DNA of 64,000 nt from positions 12,588,961 through 12,652,960 of the forward strand of contig NC_135561.1 of the NCBI RefSeq assembly GCF_964340395.1, given 5' to 3'. Each line of letters starts with the position of its first letter. The first letter of the stretch is position 1. The position numbers were made by a program, and so were the translations under genes. The notes beneath the pieces were generated by a model. The model ran no database searches and had not been told where the DNA came from. It saw only the letters and a list, made by a program, of their open reading frames with translations. This DNA comes from Glandiceps talaboti. Lineage: Eukaryota; Hemichordata; Enteropneusta; Spengelidae. This document shows positions 22,301 to 36,100 of this stretch, one piece after another.

Positions 22301-25300
22301 AATTTACAGGGATGTTTAAAGGGGGTGACTATACAATTTAAATGGCATTCTAGTAGTCAAGTCTTTTGTCTGAAGTCACTCTCACCCCTGCGTTTACTAT
22401 GATAAAAAATCCCAGTTCAAGTTCATGTTGTTACATTTCTTTATGATCTGTGCAATATTATAAATAAATTGATGCTTTACCTAAAGAAAAAATTAACATC
22501 TGAAATTAATCCGAAGCTTTACTCTTTGATATTATCTGTTTATGAAACGGATAAACTTGTCATCATCTCAAATATGGTAATTTTGAGAGTCATACCTATT
22601 TTTTTGCAAGTTAGTGAATTGTGTACAGTTTTGAAGCAGAGTGGTAGTTCTCTGCTAACCTGTAAACACTTATCAACATACATGCAGTACTTGTTCAGAT
22701 TCATTTTTTAAACTTGAAAGTGGCACAAGCTGAGTTTGTACGGTTTTTTGAAGCGAAAATAATACATAAACCTGCAATTAAACTATACTAGTATAAGGTT
22801 AATGTTAATGTATGTCTTCTATGATATTACAATTGTTTTCTTGCATTGTTCTTGCACAGTTGACTGCAAAGGAACGAGTTCCACGACCCTTTAAGAAATT
22901 ATGTCATCCGATTGATATCTTATTAACAGGTCAGAGTTCAGCCAATGACAAGTGGTGAAGTATGTTTTGGAATACTGCGAGTACCTTTTATAAAATATAC
23001 AGGATAAAATTTCACCCCCAAAAACATATAAACTCGGCTTGTGTGCACCCCTTCAATGTTTTGTTTGCTTTTACTATTGGCATAAGGCAGCTTACATACA
23101 GATGACTTTCATATAATGTATATCACGAAATAAGATTAGAAGGGACCAGTTTGTACTTGGCAATACTTCATAATAATAACAAAACAATAAATTAGAAGGT
23201 TTTTTTATTGGTGGAAAGTACAAGACAATAAATTAGGTTTGTTGGTTTTTTTTGTTTGTTTGTTTTTTTTTTGGGGGGGGGATCGTAACTGGATTTGTGG
23301 AAAGTGTAAAAGGATTGCTATGATATTTAAAATAACAAATTCTCATGCAAATACGCTGTATTACGTAGCTATTAGTGTTACAAATAATACAGGACATAGC
23401 AACGCTAGATTTGGTGTATTGGATATACTAATTTCCTCCAGCAAGAATACATGATCAAAGTAGATAATTTCACTTGCTGATAAGAAATTATCTTCAACAA
23501 GAGAATGAAAGAGATGATTTAGCACTTAGACTCCTTCTAAACTTACTAACCCATGGTCAATATTGAACAGGGGAGACTATATTTATCAGGAATACTTGCA
23601 AATATAACACTTTGATCAAAGACTCACTTATATAAAGGAAAAACCATATTACCAGACTTAAAAGAGACAAACTCGAGTGATATTACATCGTTTTTATCTT
23701 CTAGACACATATGGGATTTTCTCAGTTTATTTTCTTGATTTGTGAATTCAGTATTTGTACTTGTGAATCAACTTTCTGAGTTGAACTATCAGAATTATAG
23801 TAGTATTTTAGAAAGATTGTTTGAATTTATAAATCATCGTAATAATGTATTAAGGCAGTTTCCATGGTTTCTCAACGTTTTAAAATAGCCTATTTCCTCT
23901 GCCATTAAGTCTCTTTTGTTTGTATTTTGTGTCTTCTTTGGATAACAAGTATGTATATTTTATATAAAGCTATCAGTGTTATTTATAGCATAGATGTCTC
24001 TCCTACAGTCACCTTATTTTTATTGAGTTTGACTTCTTTTTTTTGGAATAATCAATAAATAACAAACCTGATCTCTTGGATAAAGTATTCTTCCTTCTTC
24101 CATTCTGAATTGTATTCAAATCTTTGGACTTGGCTAAATTTGTTGTAATTTTTGAAAAAATGCTTCTAAACTCGGTGTTATCGCTTTGCTCTTACCACCG
24201 TTATGTGAATGTAAAATATGCAAATATATACATCCTCTATACATGTTTCAGAGATAATCTTTTAATTGTCTTCTTTTTGGGAAAAAAAAAATGTCCTGAC
24301 GTGTCCAGATGCTGTTTTCTCATAAAAAGTTAGTATTTTCTCGGTTTCACAGTATGTATCATAACAGATGTTAGTATTGCTTCTGGCATGAGAATGGCAA
24401 AAGTTGTAAGTTGTGTATTTTGTTCGAAATTGTATATACACCATACGACAAAAAATGAAAAAAAAAGTCAGTACATTTACTTTTGTCAATTTGACCTCTG
24501 AAAATACAAAACATGGACAAAACATGTCTGCCTGCAAGTCTTAAATCGACCAAACAAAATTAGTGAAAATTCCTACACATTCATTACTCTGTTTTTATTA
24601 TAAAAATGGAAATATGCATAGGGGAACCGAGAAAGCATTTATATATCTTTACAAGTAACAGTGACCTCTCCACTGAATGTATTTTTGAAGTGGTGAAAGT
24701 GCCGGGAAATTTTAAACAGTCGTATCAGGACAGTGAAGTAGCAAGGAAAGCAAATTTTGATTTTTAATATCGTAATAACAAAAGTGACAGAAAGCAAACA
24801 TTAATGTTTATTTGATGAACTAGAAACTCATTTCAATGTTTATTGCGAGGCTAGCCAGGTGTTTCTTAATATTTTGTCAGTGAATTCAGAGACAGCCTGG
24901 AAGACTTTAACTTGACAGGTCAAATGATGTCATTTATATATTCAATACATTTTAGAGAAAAGAAGTTGTTAACTGTTTTGAGTCCTATAATGCTGATGTA
25001 ATTACTTTTTTCCCCATCTTATTTACTTATTGAACTGCAATATATAGACCCTTCACCTTTCACTGGTAGTTGATATTTTGTGTCCATATGACGTGTCAGT
25101 TGTGGTGTTGGATTGCAATAACAATGTTAGCAATAATAGTAGCTATATCGAATACTTGTCTCTTGTCGTTATTATTCCCCTGCCCCCCGACTAGTCTACA
25201 GGCATTGGTGTGGAATTTGTAATCATCTCTTTTATACCAAGCTTGTAACCAGAGTGCAAAATCCTTGTTATTCATTAGGTATTCATAGGGTGTGCCTACA

Positions 25301-26221
25301 TAGAAGATGATTGGTCAATGCACTTATGACATTGCATTATGAAATAATTTAAAACATTTGAAATGGTATGCAGTCATAGGGAACTCATATAAAAGATGAT
25401 TGGCCAATGCACTTATCACATCACATTATGGGGGGGGGGGGTGTTATGTAAATCTAAACAGATTTGAACTGGTTTGCATCATTAGTTATTCGTAAGGAAC
25501 ACTTCCATTGAAGCTGATTGGTCAATGCACATAAGACCTCACATAAATATAAATAGATTTGGATTAGGCTGCATTCATAGGGAAAACTTACATAGAAGAT
25601 GATTTTTCAATACACATGGCATGTAAATTTACACAAATTTGAGTGGTCTGCATTCACCAGAATTTTCATTGGCAATATTTACAGAGAAAATGATTGGAAA
25701 ATACACATGCCATATTATGGGCAGAAGGAAAGCATCCCCTGATTATGAGTCAGGTTAATCAAACCTAAATGCTTTCTTAGATTGTCATTACGACCAAGGA
25801 TTGCAAGCTGCAATTACAAGTCTTGTGTATAAAAAAGTTAACTGCCAAATCCAAACCAACATCTACAATATTAACACCTAATCCTGCCTGCTAGACGTGT
25901 GAGTGGCTAAAATGAGGGGTCAAAATGAAACTGTTGGATTGGTCCCACTGATTAGAAAGCCTACTGTAATTATTAACAAAGACAGTTGATGCCATGCTGT
26001 GTTGGATTACGGACCAATCAGAATAAGCCTTGTAAAACACTTCAATGTTATATGTGGAAGCGAGAATATATTATAACCTAGAGCCGAAAAGTTTGGTCTG
26101 ATTCATGAGAAACCAGAAAGTGTTGTTTGATTATAATTACTATAAAGTATCATTTAATGTGAATCTATCAGTGGGAACCTTCCAATGGCTTTATGTCATC
26201 CCCAAGTGTATGGGTGATTTT
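19386..26221. other. AGO 3' UTR and intergenic DNA
   Basis: AT-rich, with no recognisable gene. It holds poly-T and poly-G runs (23265-23280, 25427-25441) and, at 25250-25720, a degenerate repeat of about five units near 105 bp, each with GAAGATGATTGGTCAATGCAC-like sequence. Open frames of 60-95 codons here show no family motif. Confidence 0.6.
20222..20227 (+). terminator. Candidate AGO polyadenylation signal
   Basis: First AATAAA downstream of the AGO stop codon, implying a 3' UTR of about 0.85 kb. Other AATAAA sites follow further on; transcript data would decide. Confidence 0.3.
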
Positions 26222-27599
26222 TAGCACAACTGAACTTGTTCAGTAGTGCTATAGGGATCGCCCGGCGTCTGTCTGTCTGTGTGTGTGGATGTGTGTGTGT
26301 GTGTGTGTGTGTAAACAACTTAAAGTCAAAAACCGCTGAACCGATTGCCACGATATTTGGTGGGTCCATTACTTTGGGTGTCTAGTTGGGAAATTGTTCA
26401 AATCAAAATGATCACATCACAGGTGTGTGATTTGGGTCAAAAAATGTGATTTTTGGTCAAAAAACTTAAACTCAGAAATTACTGGGCAGATCGGTGCGAA
26501 ATTTGGTGGGAACATTCTTAAGGGGGTGTAAAATAAGATTTGTTCATGACGGGATGATTCCATCAGTGATATGCAAATTAGGGCTAAAAATGTGTCTTTT
26601 TGGTTAAAAATCTATAATTCTAAAACTACTGAGCAGATTGGGCTGAAATTTAATGGGAATGTATCTAGGGATGTATGGACGAAGAAATATTAAGCATACC
26701 ATGATTCCATGAGTGATATGCAAATTAGGTGTAAAAATGTTCATTTTTGGTCAAAAACTTATATCTCAAAAAGTACTTGGTCAATTAGTCTGAAACTTGG
26801 CGAGATGTTTCTGAAACTGTTATTCTGCAGATTTTCTTAAAAACATTTTGACAAAATTGGCCCTAGCGACCATGACCACGCCCTTTAGCAACAACCAAAT
26901 GGCAGTATATTTTGGTCAAATAACAACATCATCTGGTAAGCAAGTGAGTAGACATTCAAAAAATGTATGCAAATACCCTAGCAACCATGACCACGCCCAT
27001 AGCAACAGCCAAACGGTGGTGTATTTCACAAAGATAACAACAGGGTTTAATAGATAATTGAATAAACATCCAAAAAATGTATGTAAATTTGCATAGCAAC
27101 AAGACCACGCCCATAACAACAGCCAAATAATCACGTATATTGCAAAGATAACAACAGGAATAGAAAGACAGATGAATAAACATTCAAAAAATGTATGCAA
27201 ATACCCTAGTAACCATGACCACTCCCATAGCAACAGCCAAACGGTGGTGTATTTCACAAAGATAACAACAGGGTTTAATAGACAATTGAATAAACATTCA
27301 AAAAATGTATGTAAATTTTCCTAGCAACAAGACCACGCCCATAGCAACAGCCAAATGATCACGTATATTGCAAAGACAATATCAGGAATTCATACACAAG
27401 TGAACAAAAACATACACAAATGTATGCAAATATATCTAACAACATGACCACGCCCATTGCAACAGCCAAATGATAGCATTTATCGTAAAGATAGCAACAT
27501 GGTTGGATAGGCAACTGGATAGTTATTCAGCAAATAAACACCTATTGTTAGCACAGACTAGCATATGGATAAACATTTTAAAAAACTACAGTTGTGCTA
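26222..27599. mobile_element. TIR-bounded non-autonomous element
   Basis: Begins TAGCACAACTG (26222-26232) and ends CAGTTGTGCTA (27589-27599), exact 11-bp inverted ends. The first 30 bases themselves form a hairpin (TAGCACAACTGAAC/GTTCAGTAGTGCTA). Inside are diverged copies of a block with TTGGTGGGAAC and TATGCAAATTAG (26340-26850), then about six copies of a ~116-bp unit with ACCATGACCACGCCCATAGC (26860-27480). No transposase is present. The superfamily was not determined and no clear target-site duplication is seen. Confidence 0.6.
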
Positions 27600-27779
27600 C
27601 AACGCCATTGGCGGTATTTTTAGTACCTCCATTACAAATCAAGATTTACATCATAACTCAAGAACTATTAGAGACAAGTCATTGAGAATGACATATTCCC
27701 CACTATGATTGGGTTTTAAGGAATTATCACTACTCTGATCACGCAACAACACTTGTGAACCTAAATGCTTGTTGGACAT

Positions 27780-28442
27780 GGAACATGCCTACAATGATAA
27801 AGGATGGGTCGGGTATGGGGGATCGTATCACGACGAAAATGGATATGCACATGTATGTCATAGAACACTGTCCTAATACCAACTTTGAATGAGATCTGTT
27901 CAAGCATGTCTGAGTTGTGGCTTTGGACATAGAAAAATCGCAAACAAAATGGCTGCCAGGCGGCCATATTGGATCGTATCACAACAACAATGAATATGCA
28001 CATGTATGTCATAGAACACTGTCCTAATACCAACTTCGAATGAGATCTGTTTAAGCATGTCTGAGTTATGGCTTTGGACATAGAAAAATCGCAAACAAAA
28101 TGGCTGCCAGGCGGCCATATTGGATCGTATCACGATGAAAATGGATATGCACATGTATGTCATAGAACACTGTCCTAATACCAACTTTGAATGAGATCTG
28201 TTCAAGTATGTATGAGTTAAGGCTTTAGACAGGGAAAATTTGCAAACAAAATGGCTGCTAGGCGGCCATATTGGATCGTATCATGAAACAAATTGATGTG
28301 CATATGTATGCCATTGTATGTTGCCCCTGTACCAAGTTTGAAAAAAATCGGTCCAGGCATCTCCAAGAAACGGCTGCGGACGCATGGACAGACGGAACCC
28401 AATCCATAAGTCCCCGTCCCGGACTTTGTCCGGCGGGGACTA
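27780..28442. repeat. ~152-bp tandem repeats ending in a GC-rich hairpin
   Basis: About four copies of a unit with AAAATGGCTGCCAGGCGGCC and ATATTGGATCGTATCA, spaced about 152 bp. The right edge is a hairpin, GTCCCCG(T)CCGGAC / GTCCGG(C)GGGGAC at 28411-28441, followed by TAATAAA. The structure suggests a dispersed element with a hairpin terminus. Open frames on the minus strand reflect the repeats. Confidence 0.6.
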
Positions 28443-29930
28443 ATAAAGACTGGTACAGTGTCTACCTCCATATCGTATAAGGGCAAGATTTGTTGTAAAA
28501 TCCACTATTTCTGTAGTCTTTTCTTTATATGGGACTGGCTTGGGAGTAATAAGACATCTGATAGACATTTCCTTTCTCATCAGATGTGATGGTTCTGCAA
28601 GTCCCTTTGATTTTGACCTTTATCTTTTAGTTCATATATGCATTTCATCTTTTTGTCACGCAAATAAAATATTGGGAGATGGAGGAAGGGTGTTGTGTCT
28701 GTCTGTATGTAGACTTGTTTGAATTAGAACATTGGAGGTTTGAATTCACGAACCATATTGTTGCATTTGGGGAAACAACACCATTAACTGTTAAGATACA
28801 CCATTGTTGTTGAGAGTCTATCAGGGAAAGGTATATGCATTCATCACCTTGGTCATAACCCCAGGGATAAGTTCGTACCATAGTGTACTGAACAATACAC
28901 CGGAATCGTATATTAGTCCGGAATCAGTCAGTACAAAACACAGCTACAGGTCAGGTGCTGACCTAACCTGGCCAGCATGTGGCCTGTACCTGCACTTTGC
29001 ACTGACAAATACATATATACATGTTAAACTTTATAGATAGTTATCCAGGAGTTAAAAGTGACATTTCGTCTAGCCATTCATATTTTGTTATTTTCATTTC
29101 TGTGTATGTCGGTAAAGTTTCTGTTCGTCACTTCTTCAAGACAAGAAAAAAACAGTATCGTCCTGTGACGATTCCATGTTTTAAAAAAATCCTCAATACG
29201 ATTTTAACACACACTGTTACCAATTATGTTAGTCATGCTATGGTTTTACATGTTGTTAAAATGCGTTTCGAAGTGGTGCACGGTGGGTTTCTATCACACA
29301 CATGTACACGCAGACATGGTGTCATTGTATGTAATCACTGGTCAGTGAACACACACCCATGTAAATATATGAATATTCATTCGGCATATATAAGTAACCA
29401 GGGATTATACGGGACACATCTAGTGTTGATCAGCTCCAATTTCCCTCCTTGACTTTTCTCATGGTGAGTGGGACGATCAGGATGGATCACAGTGTACTCG
29501 GTAGAACTAACTCATAAATAATTAATAATGTAGTCTTAGTAAAGCTGGTTTATTACAACCAGTAAAAGAAGAAGTTAAAGCCCAATGAGGCAATCACCAC
29601 CAGAACAATCCAAGGTATCATGGTCGTACAATATACCTAGGGACTGACTAACACTGGTGAGATCCTGCTCAGGTACAGTTACCTCCATACCACAAGAACA
29701 AACTCAACCAAAAATCGTACAGTCATGTGAGCCGATATACAGAGTAAGAAATATGACAACACAAAGGGCAGGTAGAAACCCACATGGGGAACTGGCAGTT
29801 GTTGGTAGTGCTCCCACATCTTGCAATCCAAACTTCACCAGCCCCCCCCCCCCCCACATGCAGGAGGGGTCACACATAAATATAGGCTACCTGTGTGAAC
29901 CAGACAGTGGTGATGTAAAGGACATGAAAG
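28443..29930. other. Intergenic; no supported gene
   Basis: A 143-codon plus-strand frame (29021-29452) has no recognisable domain. A run of C lies at 29841-29856. A TATA-like box and an ATG directly followed by a GT donor near 29387-29469 are discussed as a finding. Confidence 0.45.
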
Positions 29931-31760
29931 AAAAGAGGCCACCAGTGTGAAACAGACACAATGGCGAGGTAAAGGTTATGATAGAAAAGAGACAACTAGT
30001 GTGAAACTTACACAGTGGTGATGTAAAGAACACACAAGAAAAGAGGCCGCCTGTGTGAAATGTATGCAGTGGCGAAGTAGGGGGGGGGGAATGGGCCACA
30101 AGTGTGAAACAGATACTGTAGCAAGGTAAAGGACACAAAAGAAAGAGGCTGTTTGTGTGAACCATATGCAGTTGTGAAGTAAACATACATGGAAAAGATA
30201 GGCCACTAGTGTTAAACAGACAATGTGGCGAGGTAAAGGAGACAAAAAAAGAGGTCACCGGTATGCAACGTATGCAGTAGCAAAGTAAACAGTACATGAA
30301 AAAGTAGGCCATCAGTGTGAAACAAACAAAGTGGCTAGGTTAAGTACAGAAAAAGGCCACCAGTGTGAAAACAGAGTGGTGAGTTTAAGGACATGAGGCC
30401 ACCAGTGTGAAGTGTATGGAGTAGTGAAGTAAAAGTTATATGGAAAAAAATAGGTTACCAGTGTGAAACATACACAGTGGCAATGTAAAGGGCATGAATA
30501 ATATGAGGCCACAGTGTGAGACAGACACTGGTGAGGTAAAGGACAAAAAAGAAAAGAGGCCAACCATGTGAACAGACACTAGAGAGGTAAAGGACAGGGA
30601 AAATATGAGGCCCCCAGTGTGAAACATACACTGTGGAGAGATAAAGGACATGGAGGAAAAGAGACCACCAGTGTGAAACAGACAGAGTGGCAAGGTAAAG
30701 GACACAAAAGACCCAAAAGACCACTTGTGTGAAACAGACACTATGGTGAGGTAAAGGAAACAAAAATATAAGGCACCAAGTGTAAAACAAACACTGCTGC
30801 AAGGTAAAGGGCATGAAAGAAAGGCCAGGAGCGTGAAAGGTATGCAGTGGTGAAGTAAAAGTTATATGAAAAAAAATAGTCCACTGGTGTGAAACAGAGT
30901 GGCTATATATGTAAAGGACATTAGAGATAAGAGGCCATCAGTGTGAAATGTACACAGTGGTGAAGTAAAAGGAAAATTAAAAATGTACCACCAATGTGAA
31001 ACAGAGATTGTAGTGAGGTTAAGGCACGGATTGTCTGTGGTTAAGATACGAATGAAATGGGCCACTTGTGTGAAACATATGCAGTGCAAATGTACAACAA
31101 GGGACATGAAAAATGTACTAGGCCGCCAGTGAGACACAGACACTGTGGCAAGGTAAAGGACATGAAAGAAATGAGGCCATTACTGTGAAATGTATGTAGT
31201 TGTGAAGTAAAATGTACACAAAAATGATTAGGCCATCAGTGTGAAACAGACAATGATGAAGTAAAGGACACAAATGAAAAGAGCCACTAGTGTGAAACAG
31301 ACACTATGGCAAAGTAAAGGACATGGCAGAAAAAAGACTATTAGTGTGAAATGTACACAGTGGTGATATAAAGGACATGAAGGAAAAGAGGCCACCTGTG
31401 TGAAACAGACACAGTAGCAATGTCGAGGGCACAAAAAATATGAGGCCCCAGTTTGAAACATACACTGTGGAGAGGTTAAGGACAGAAAAGAAAAGGGCCA
31501 CAAGTTTGATATTTATGCAGTAATGAAGTAAAACATACATGAAGAAAATAGGCCATAAGTGTGAAACAGACACTGTGGTGTGGTAAATGACATGAAAGAA
31601 AGAGGCCACCAGTGTGAAACATATGCAGTGGTGAAGTAAAACAATCCACGAAAATAGTTAGGCCATCAGTATGAAACAGACACTGTGGTGAGGTAAAGGA
31701 TAGGAAGGAAAAGAGCCACCAGTGTGAAACAGATACTGTGGCAGGTAAAAGACACCTACA
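29931..31760. repeat. ~53-bp degenerate minisatellite, about 34 copies
   Basis: Unit of the form GGCCACCAGTGTGAAACAGA, then CACTGTGGTGAGGTAAAGGA, then CATGAAAGAAAAGA. Copies start about every 50-54 bp and are quite diverged. On the minus strand it yields stretches of HTGGLFSFMSFTSPL-like translation, which are period artefacts. Confidence 0.9.
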
Positions 31761-32394
31761 ACCATATGTGCATTCATCAATGCATTCACCCTCATATCTC
31801 TGGTATGCATTGACAGATTTTTTAACAAAACCAAAGGTATTAAACTATGCAAGTCACATGCATGTCACTTTGTGTTTTTGACTGAGCTAAAGCCAGAACT
31901 CCCTAAGATTAGATGGGCACATTCCCCAGATTGTTGGGACCAAAATCAACATCTCCATTCCATATTATCCCTAATATCTTACCCATCTGTTCTCTGCTTA
32001 CTCCTGTGAGACCCACTCGTCTTCTCACATCACAACTGACACTCACTCATTGCATGCTTGTTTGAATAAGACTACCACACACACATACATACCTGTTTTC
32101 CTTAAACATTTATTCTTTGCTAATCTTGGTTTCAGTCAGTCAAAAAGTCAGGGGAATTGATCAATACCATGCAATTTCATGAAGAAAGTCTTTGCATAAT
32201 GAAATTGACTACATGCCACAGAACAACACGTTTCTGTCTATTGACTAAGTTATGAAAGCAAACATGATCAATGGCCAAAAGACCGACTCAAAATGATGAG
32301 ATGTTCACACTTTAGGCTAATATTAATGTGTTCTTTAACATGCTGGATACATTATGTCTTATTGTTAGTATATCAATGACATGATTATAATCTG

Positions 32395-32775
32395 TAAGAT
32401 ACGACATGTATGCCCATATAGTGGCACAATACATATCAAACGGATGAGTTTTGGCCAATAGTATGGCACAACACATCTAACGAATGAGTTTTGGCCAATA
32501 GTATGGCATAACACATCACATCTTATGGCGAAGAGTTTGATAGTAGTATGGCACAACACATATCTGATGGATATGTTTTGGCCAATAGCATGGCACAACA
32601 CATCTAATGGATGAGTTTTGGCCAATACACATATCTTACAGACAAGTGTTGGTCAATAGTATGGAACAACATATCATATCTTATTAACAAGTGTTGGCCA
32701 ATAGTATGGCAAAACACATCTGATATCTTATTGATGAGTGTTGGCCAATAGTATGGCACAACACATCATATCTCA
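32395..32775. repeat. ~45-bp degenerate repeat
   Basis: About eight copies of GAGTTTTGGCCAATAGTATGGCACAACACAT-like sequence downstream of APOOL; copy spacing varies. Confidence 0.8.
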
Positions 32776-33197
32776 TGGACTTACGAGATCAGTGCTTCAA
32801 AGAACACTTCTTGCAACTAGATGTTTTCAACATTCAGAATACTAACGTTAATTCCTGTATTTCACACAGTAAGGGACTCATTTTCATCATATTAGACTGT
32901 AATCTAATCTTATTTCCATGCCAAATGTGCAAAGACCAAATACTTCTCCATTGCATCAATGTTTCCTCTAAGTAGGATGGTAAATTTAAAGGAGGCAAGC
33001 ATAATCCCAAAAAGTTCAATAACTTTTCAAACCAATGCTCTATATTGTATGGTTCTTTGTGAATTCTTTTGTAGATTTGTTAGTCCTAGTGCATACATCT
33101 GATTTTATCCAGGCATGACAGTTTCAATTTAAAATGCAACACATAAAATCAAAGTCTAAATGAGTGGTTGAGAATTTTCAATATTAATTATTTCTAG

Positions 33198-35927
33198 TTA
33201 GCTCCTTGTTGTGTACATGTCTTTGTCTTCAGGTGTAGATTGTCCTAAATCTTCCTTTGGTACAGGTTTAGTACTTGGTTTCACTGATTCTTGCTTTACT
33301 GGTGCTGCAGTCTGAAAATAGCAGAGAAGAAATAAACATACTTCTTTAATAAGTGACATACATGTACACAGTATTCTTTTAAGTTTTAACCACTGCTAAC
33401 GTTTCTTGAATTAATCCTTAGCATTTGAAGTCTTAAAGGTATCATTATGAATTGAAAGTCCCATGCATCACCATATCCTTACTTGACCTTTTACTTGTAC
33501 TTTTCTTGCAACTGACCTACCCACCCTATCATATTTAGGGTGCTACAATAACAAACAAATACATGGAAGTGTCTCTCTCGTAGTATTCTGGTTATTTAGA
33601 AAAATATAAGATAGTTAACCACAAGGTGTATATTTTGAAAGCAGCTTTTCAACTGACAGTGAGGGTATGATTACTTGTATGATTACTGTAATGTCTTCTG
33701 AAAATTGTCTTTTCCATGTGTTTTACAGCTGAAGTGGACACTATTTTCTCAGCCACTCCATAAGGTTCTGGTTACTTCATTTTTTGATGATGTAATATTT
33801 TAGGATCAATCAGAGTTATGTGAGATGAATTTTGTTGACTACTTCAGACACTGTAATGACATTTAATAGTGCATATTACATGCTCTGTTTGGTTTAGGAT
33901 TAAAATTCAGGTGCAAAAGAGTAATCTGGCAACGCTATAGAAAAAGTTTGTCTACAATAAAAGAAGAATGACCATATGTATCCTTATGGCACTCCACTGA
34001 TAAGATATCACCAATGTTAGAATCTGGGATTGAATCATGGGCTTTTTAATTGCTTCATTGCTTACATGTGCATCGTCCTCCTGTGATGGTTCCTTTGAAA
34101 ATGTCTACATAGTGGCTGAACAGAATAATAGTGTACATAGTTGGTAAACATAAGTTTCTGTTAATACCCTAGTAAAATGTTTTGAGACAGATCAACAACA
34201 GGAGAATATTTAAATGTAAACATAACACTTACCTTTGGTTCAACAGGAGTTTTTGTTTCTTTTTGAGGTTTTGTTTCAGTTTTCTTCGACCTCCCTTCAT
34301 AAACTTGAGTAATTTTATCTTTTGCTTTGTCGTAGGTATTTTGTGCAATGTCTACTGCTTGATGTGGGTAACAGAGTGATGTGGCAGCAGTCATAAGGCC
34401 ACCAGAATAAATCAATTTCTTGGTGACACCACCTCTTGCACCTAAAACAACACCAATCATTCCTGCCATCGAGATTGCCACCAGACGAGGATAAAACCCT
34501 TCTTCTGTTTGTGTGTATTTGATAACAGCTGTAGGAAAACATATAAAACATAGATATTTAAATCCATTGGTCAAATTCTCATGTGATTTAACATCTCAAT
34601 TTGACAGTCAAAAACACTGCAATTAACTACAACCATTGCAGAAGTTATTGAGTGTTTGCTAGACAACAGTTTACCAGTTGCTGACGTTTGAACTTCTCTT
34701 ATTCAAATTTGTTTCTGGAATATAGCAAGGGCTTCTAAATTTCAGTGGCAAGATAAGACAAAAGGTAACATTATCATACTGAGCTGTGTTAGTGCCCTCA
34801 CAAGAGTAAGGGCCCACTTCATTTGTTTTAATTAACAAACATTGTATTTTTGAAACATTTCTGTTAAACACCCTAGTTCAATCCTCGCCATTATGAGAGC
34901 AAATGTGGCAAGTCCAGGGTGCTGATGTGGCTCAGTACAATAAATAAAACATAATACAGAACAAGATACACAATACATACTATTTGTTGTAGTTTCTGCT
35001 TTATGCCAGACTTCTTTCACCTTGTCTATGGTGCCCTATAAAATATAAACATGTGTTTTGATGATATATCATGTATATATGTTACATTTGGACAAAATAA
35101 ATCTATGGGTCATTTATATCGTATATAAATTTATACTATATTTTAGTTGTCTGAATGCAATATATTTCAATATCAAAAAATTATTACGACCATCAATAGT
35201 TTAACCATGAGTGTTTTATATTCATTTACCTGCATTGACTCTGTACATTTCCATACATGTTTCCTTGCCTGTGTAATAGTCTCCTGAACAGCGTTTGGTT
35301 TTTCAACAACAAATTCATACTCCACTTTAGGTGTAGGTTGGACATAGATGGGTAACTGTCTTGGTTTCATCAATTGACTCAATTCACTTTCTCCACTATT
35401 TGCTTTTACTACAGGCAAGAAGACAGCTGCTGAAGGTATTGTGTACCTTGCAATCCTTGTTATCTGGTGACGAAAATTACAAAAATATTAATAATTATTG
35501 CATAGTGTGCCTTATTAGATTATTTTGTAGCATTAGTTATTATAAAGCATAGAAGTCACATATTGATTCATATTCAAAATAAGTCAGTGTAATGATATAT
35601 GACTTTTTTGTATGGTATACCCATACACAGTATTTACATGCATGTTATCAGTGTTTTCTACTGCCATACATTCACAAGTGAAGTGAGTGAAAGACCAGCA
35701 GAAAACCCTAGAATCTATACTTTCTGTGTTTGATCTAGCTTTACAAATAATTCAATCTATCCATCTTTTGATCTATCTATCTATCTATCTATCTCTCTAT
35801 CTATATCTATCCATCCATCCATCTTTTGATCTATCTATCTACATGTATGTATGTATGTATGTATGTATGTATGTATGTATGTATGTATGTATGTATGTAT
35901 GTATGTACGTACGTACGTACGTACGTA

Positions 35928-35959
<32 letters not shown>

Positions 35960-35992
35960 ATGTATGTATGTACGTACGTACGTACGTACGTA

Positions 35993-36024
<32 letters not shown>

Positions 36025-36062
36025 ATGTATGTATGTACGTACGTACGTACGTACGTACGTAC

Positions 36063-36100
<38 letters not shown>

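Noticed and set aside
26916-27257. Membrane-protein-like minus-strand frame (113 codons)
   Set aside because: It is a translation of the ~116-bp internal repeats of the TIR element; hydrophobicity comes from A/T-rich codons.
27761-28205. Repeated minus-strand frames with CSMTYMCI peptides
   Set aside because: Overlapping readings of the 152-bp tandem repeat, with no start or splice context.
29887-31609. HTGGLFSF-type repeats resembling zinc-finger linkers
   Set aside because: No Cys-X2-Cys/His-X3-His spacing; they are translations of a degenerate 53-bp minisatellite.
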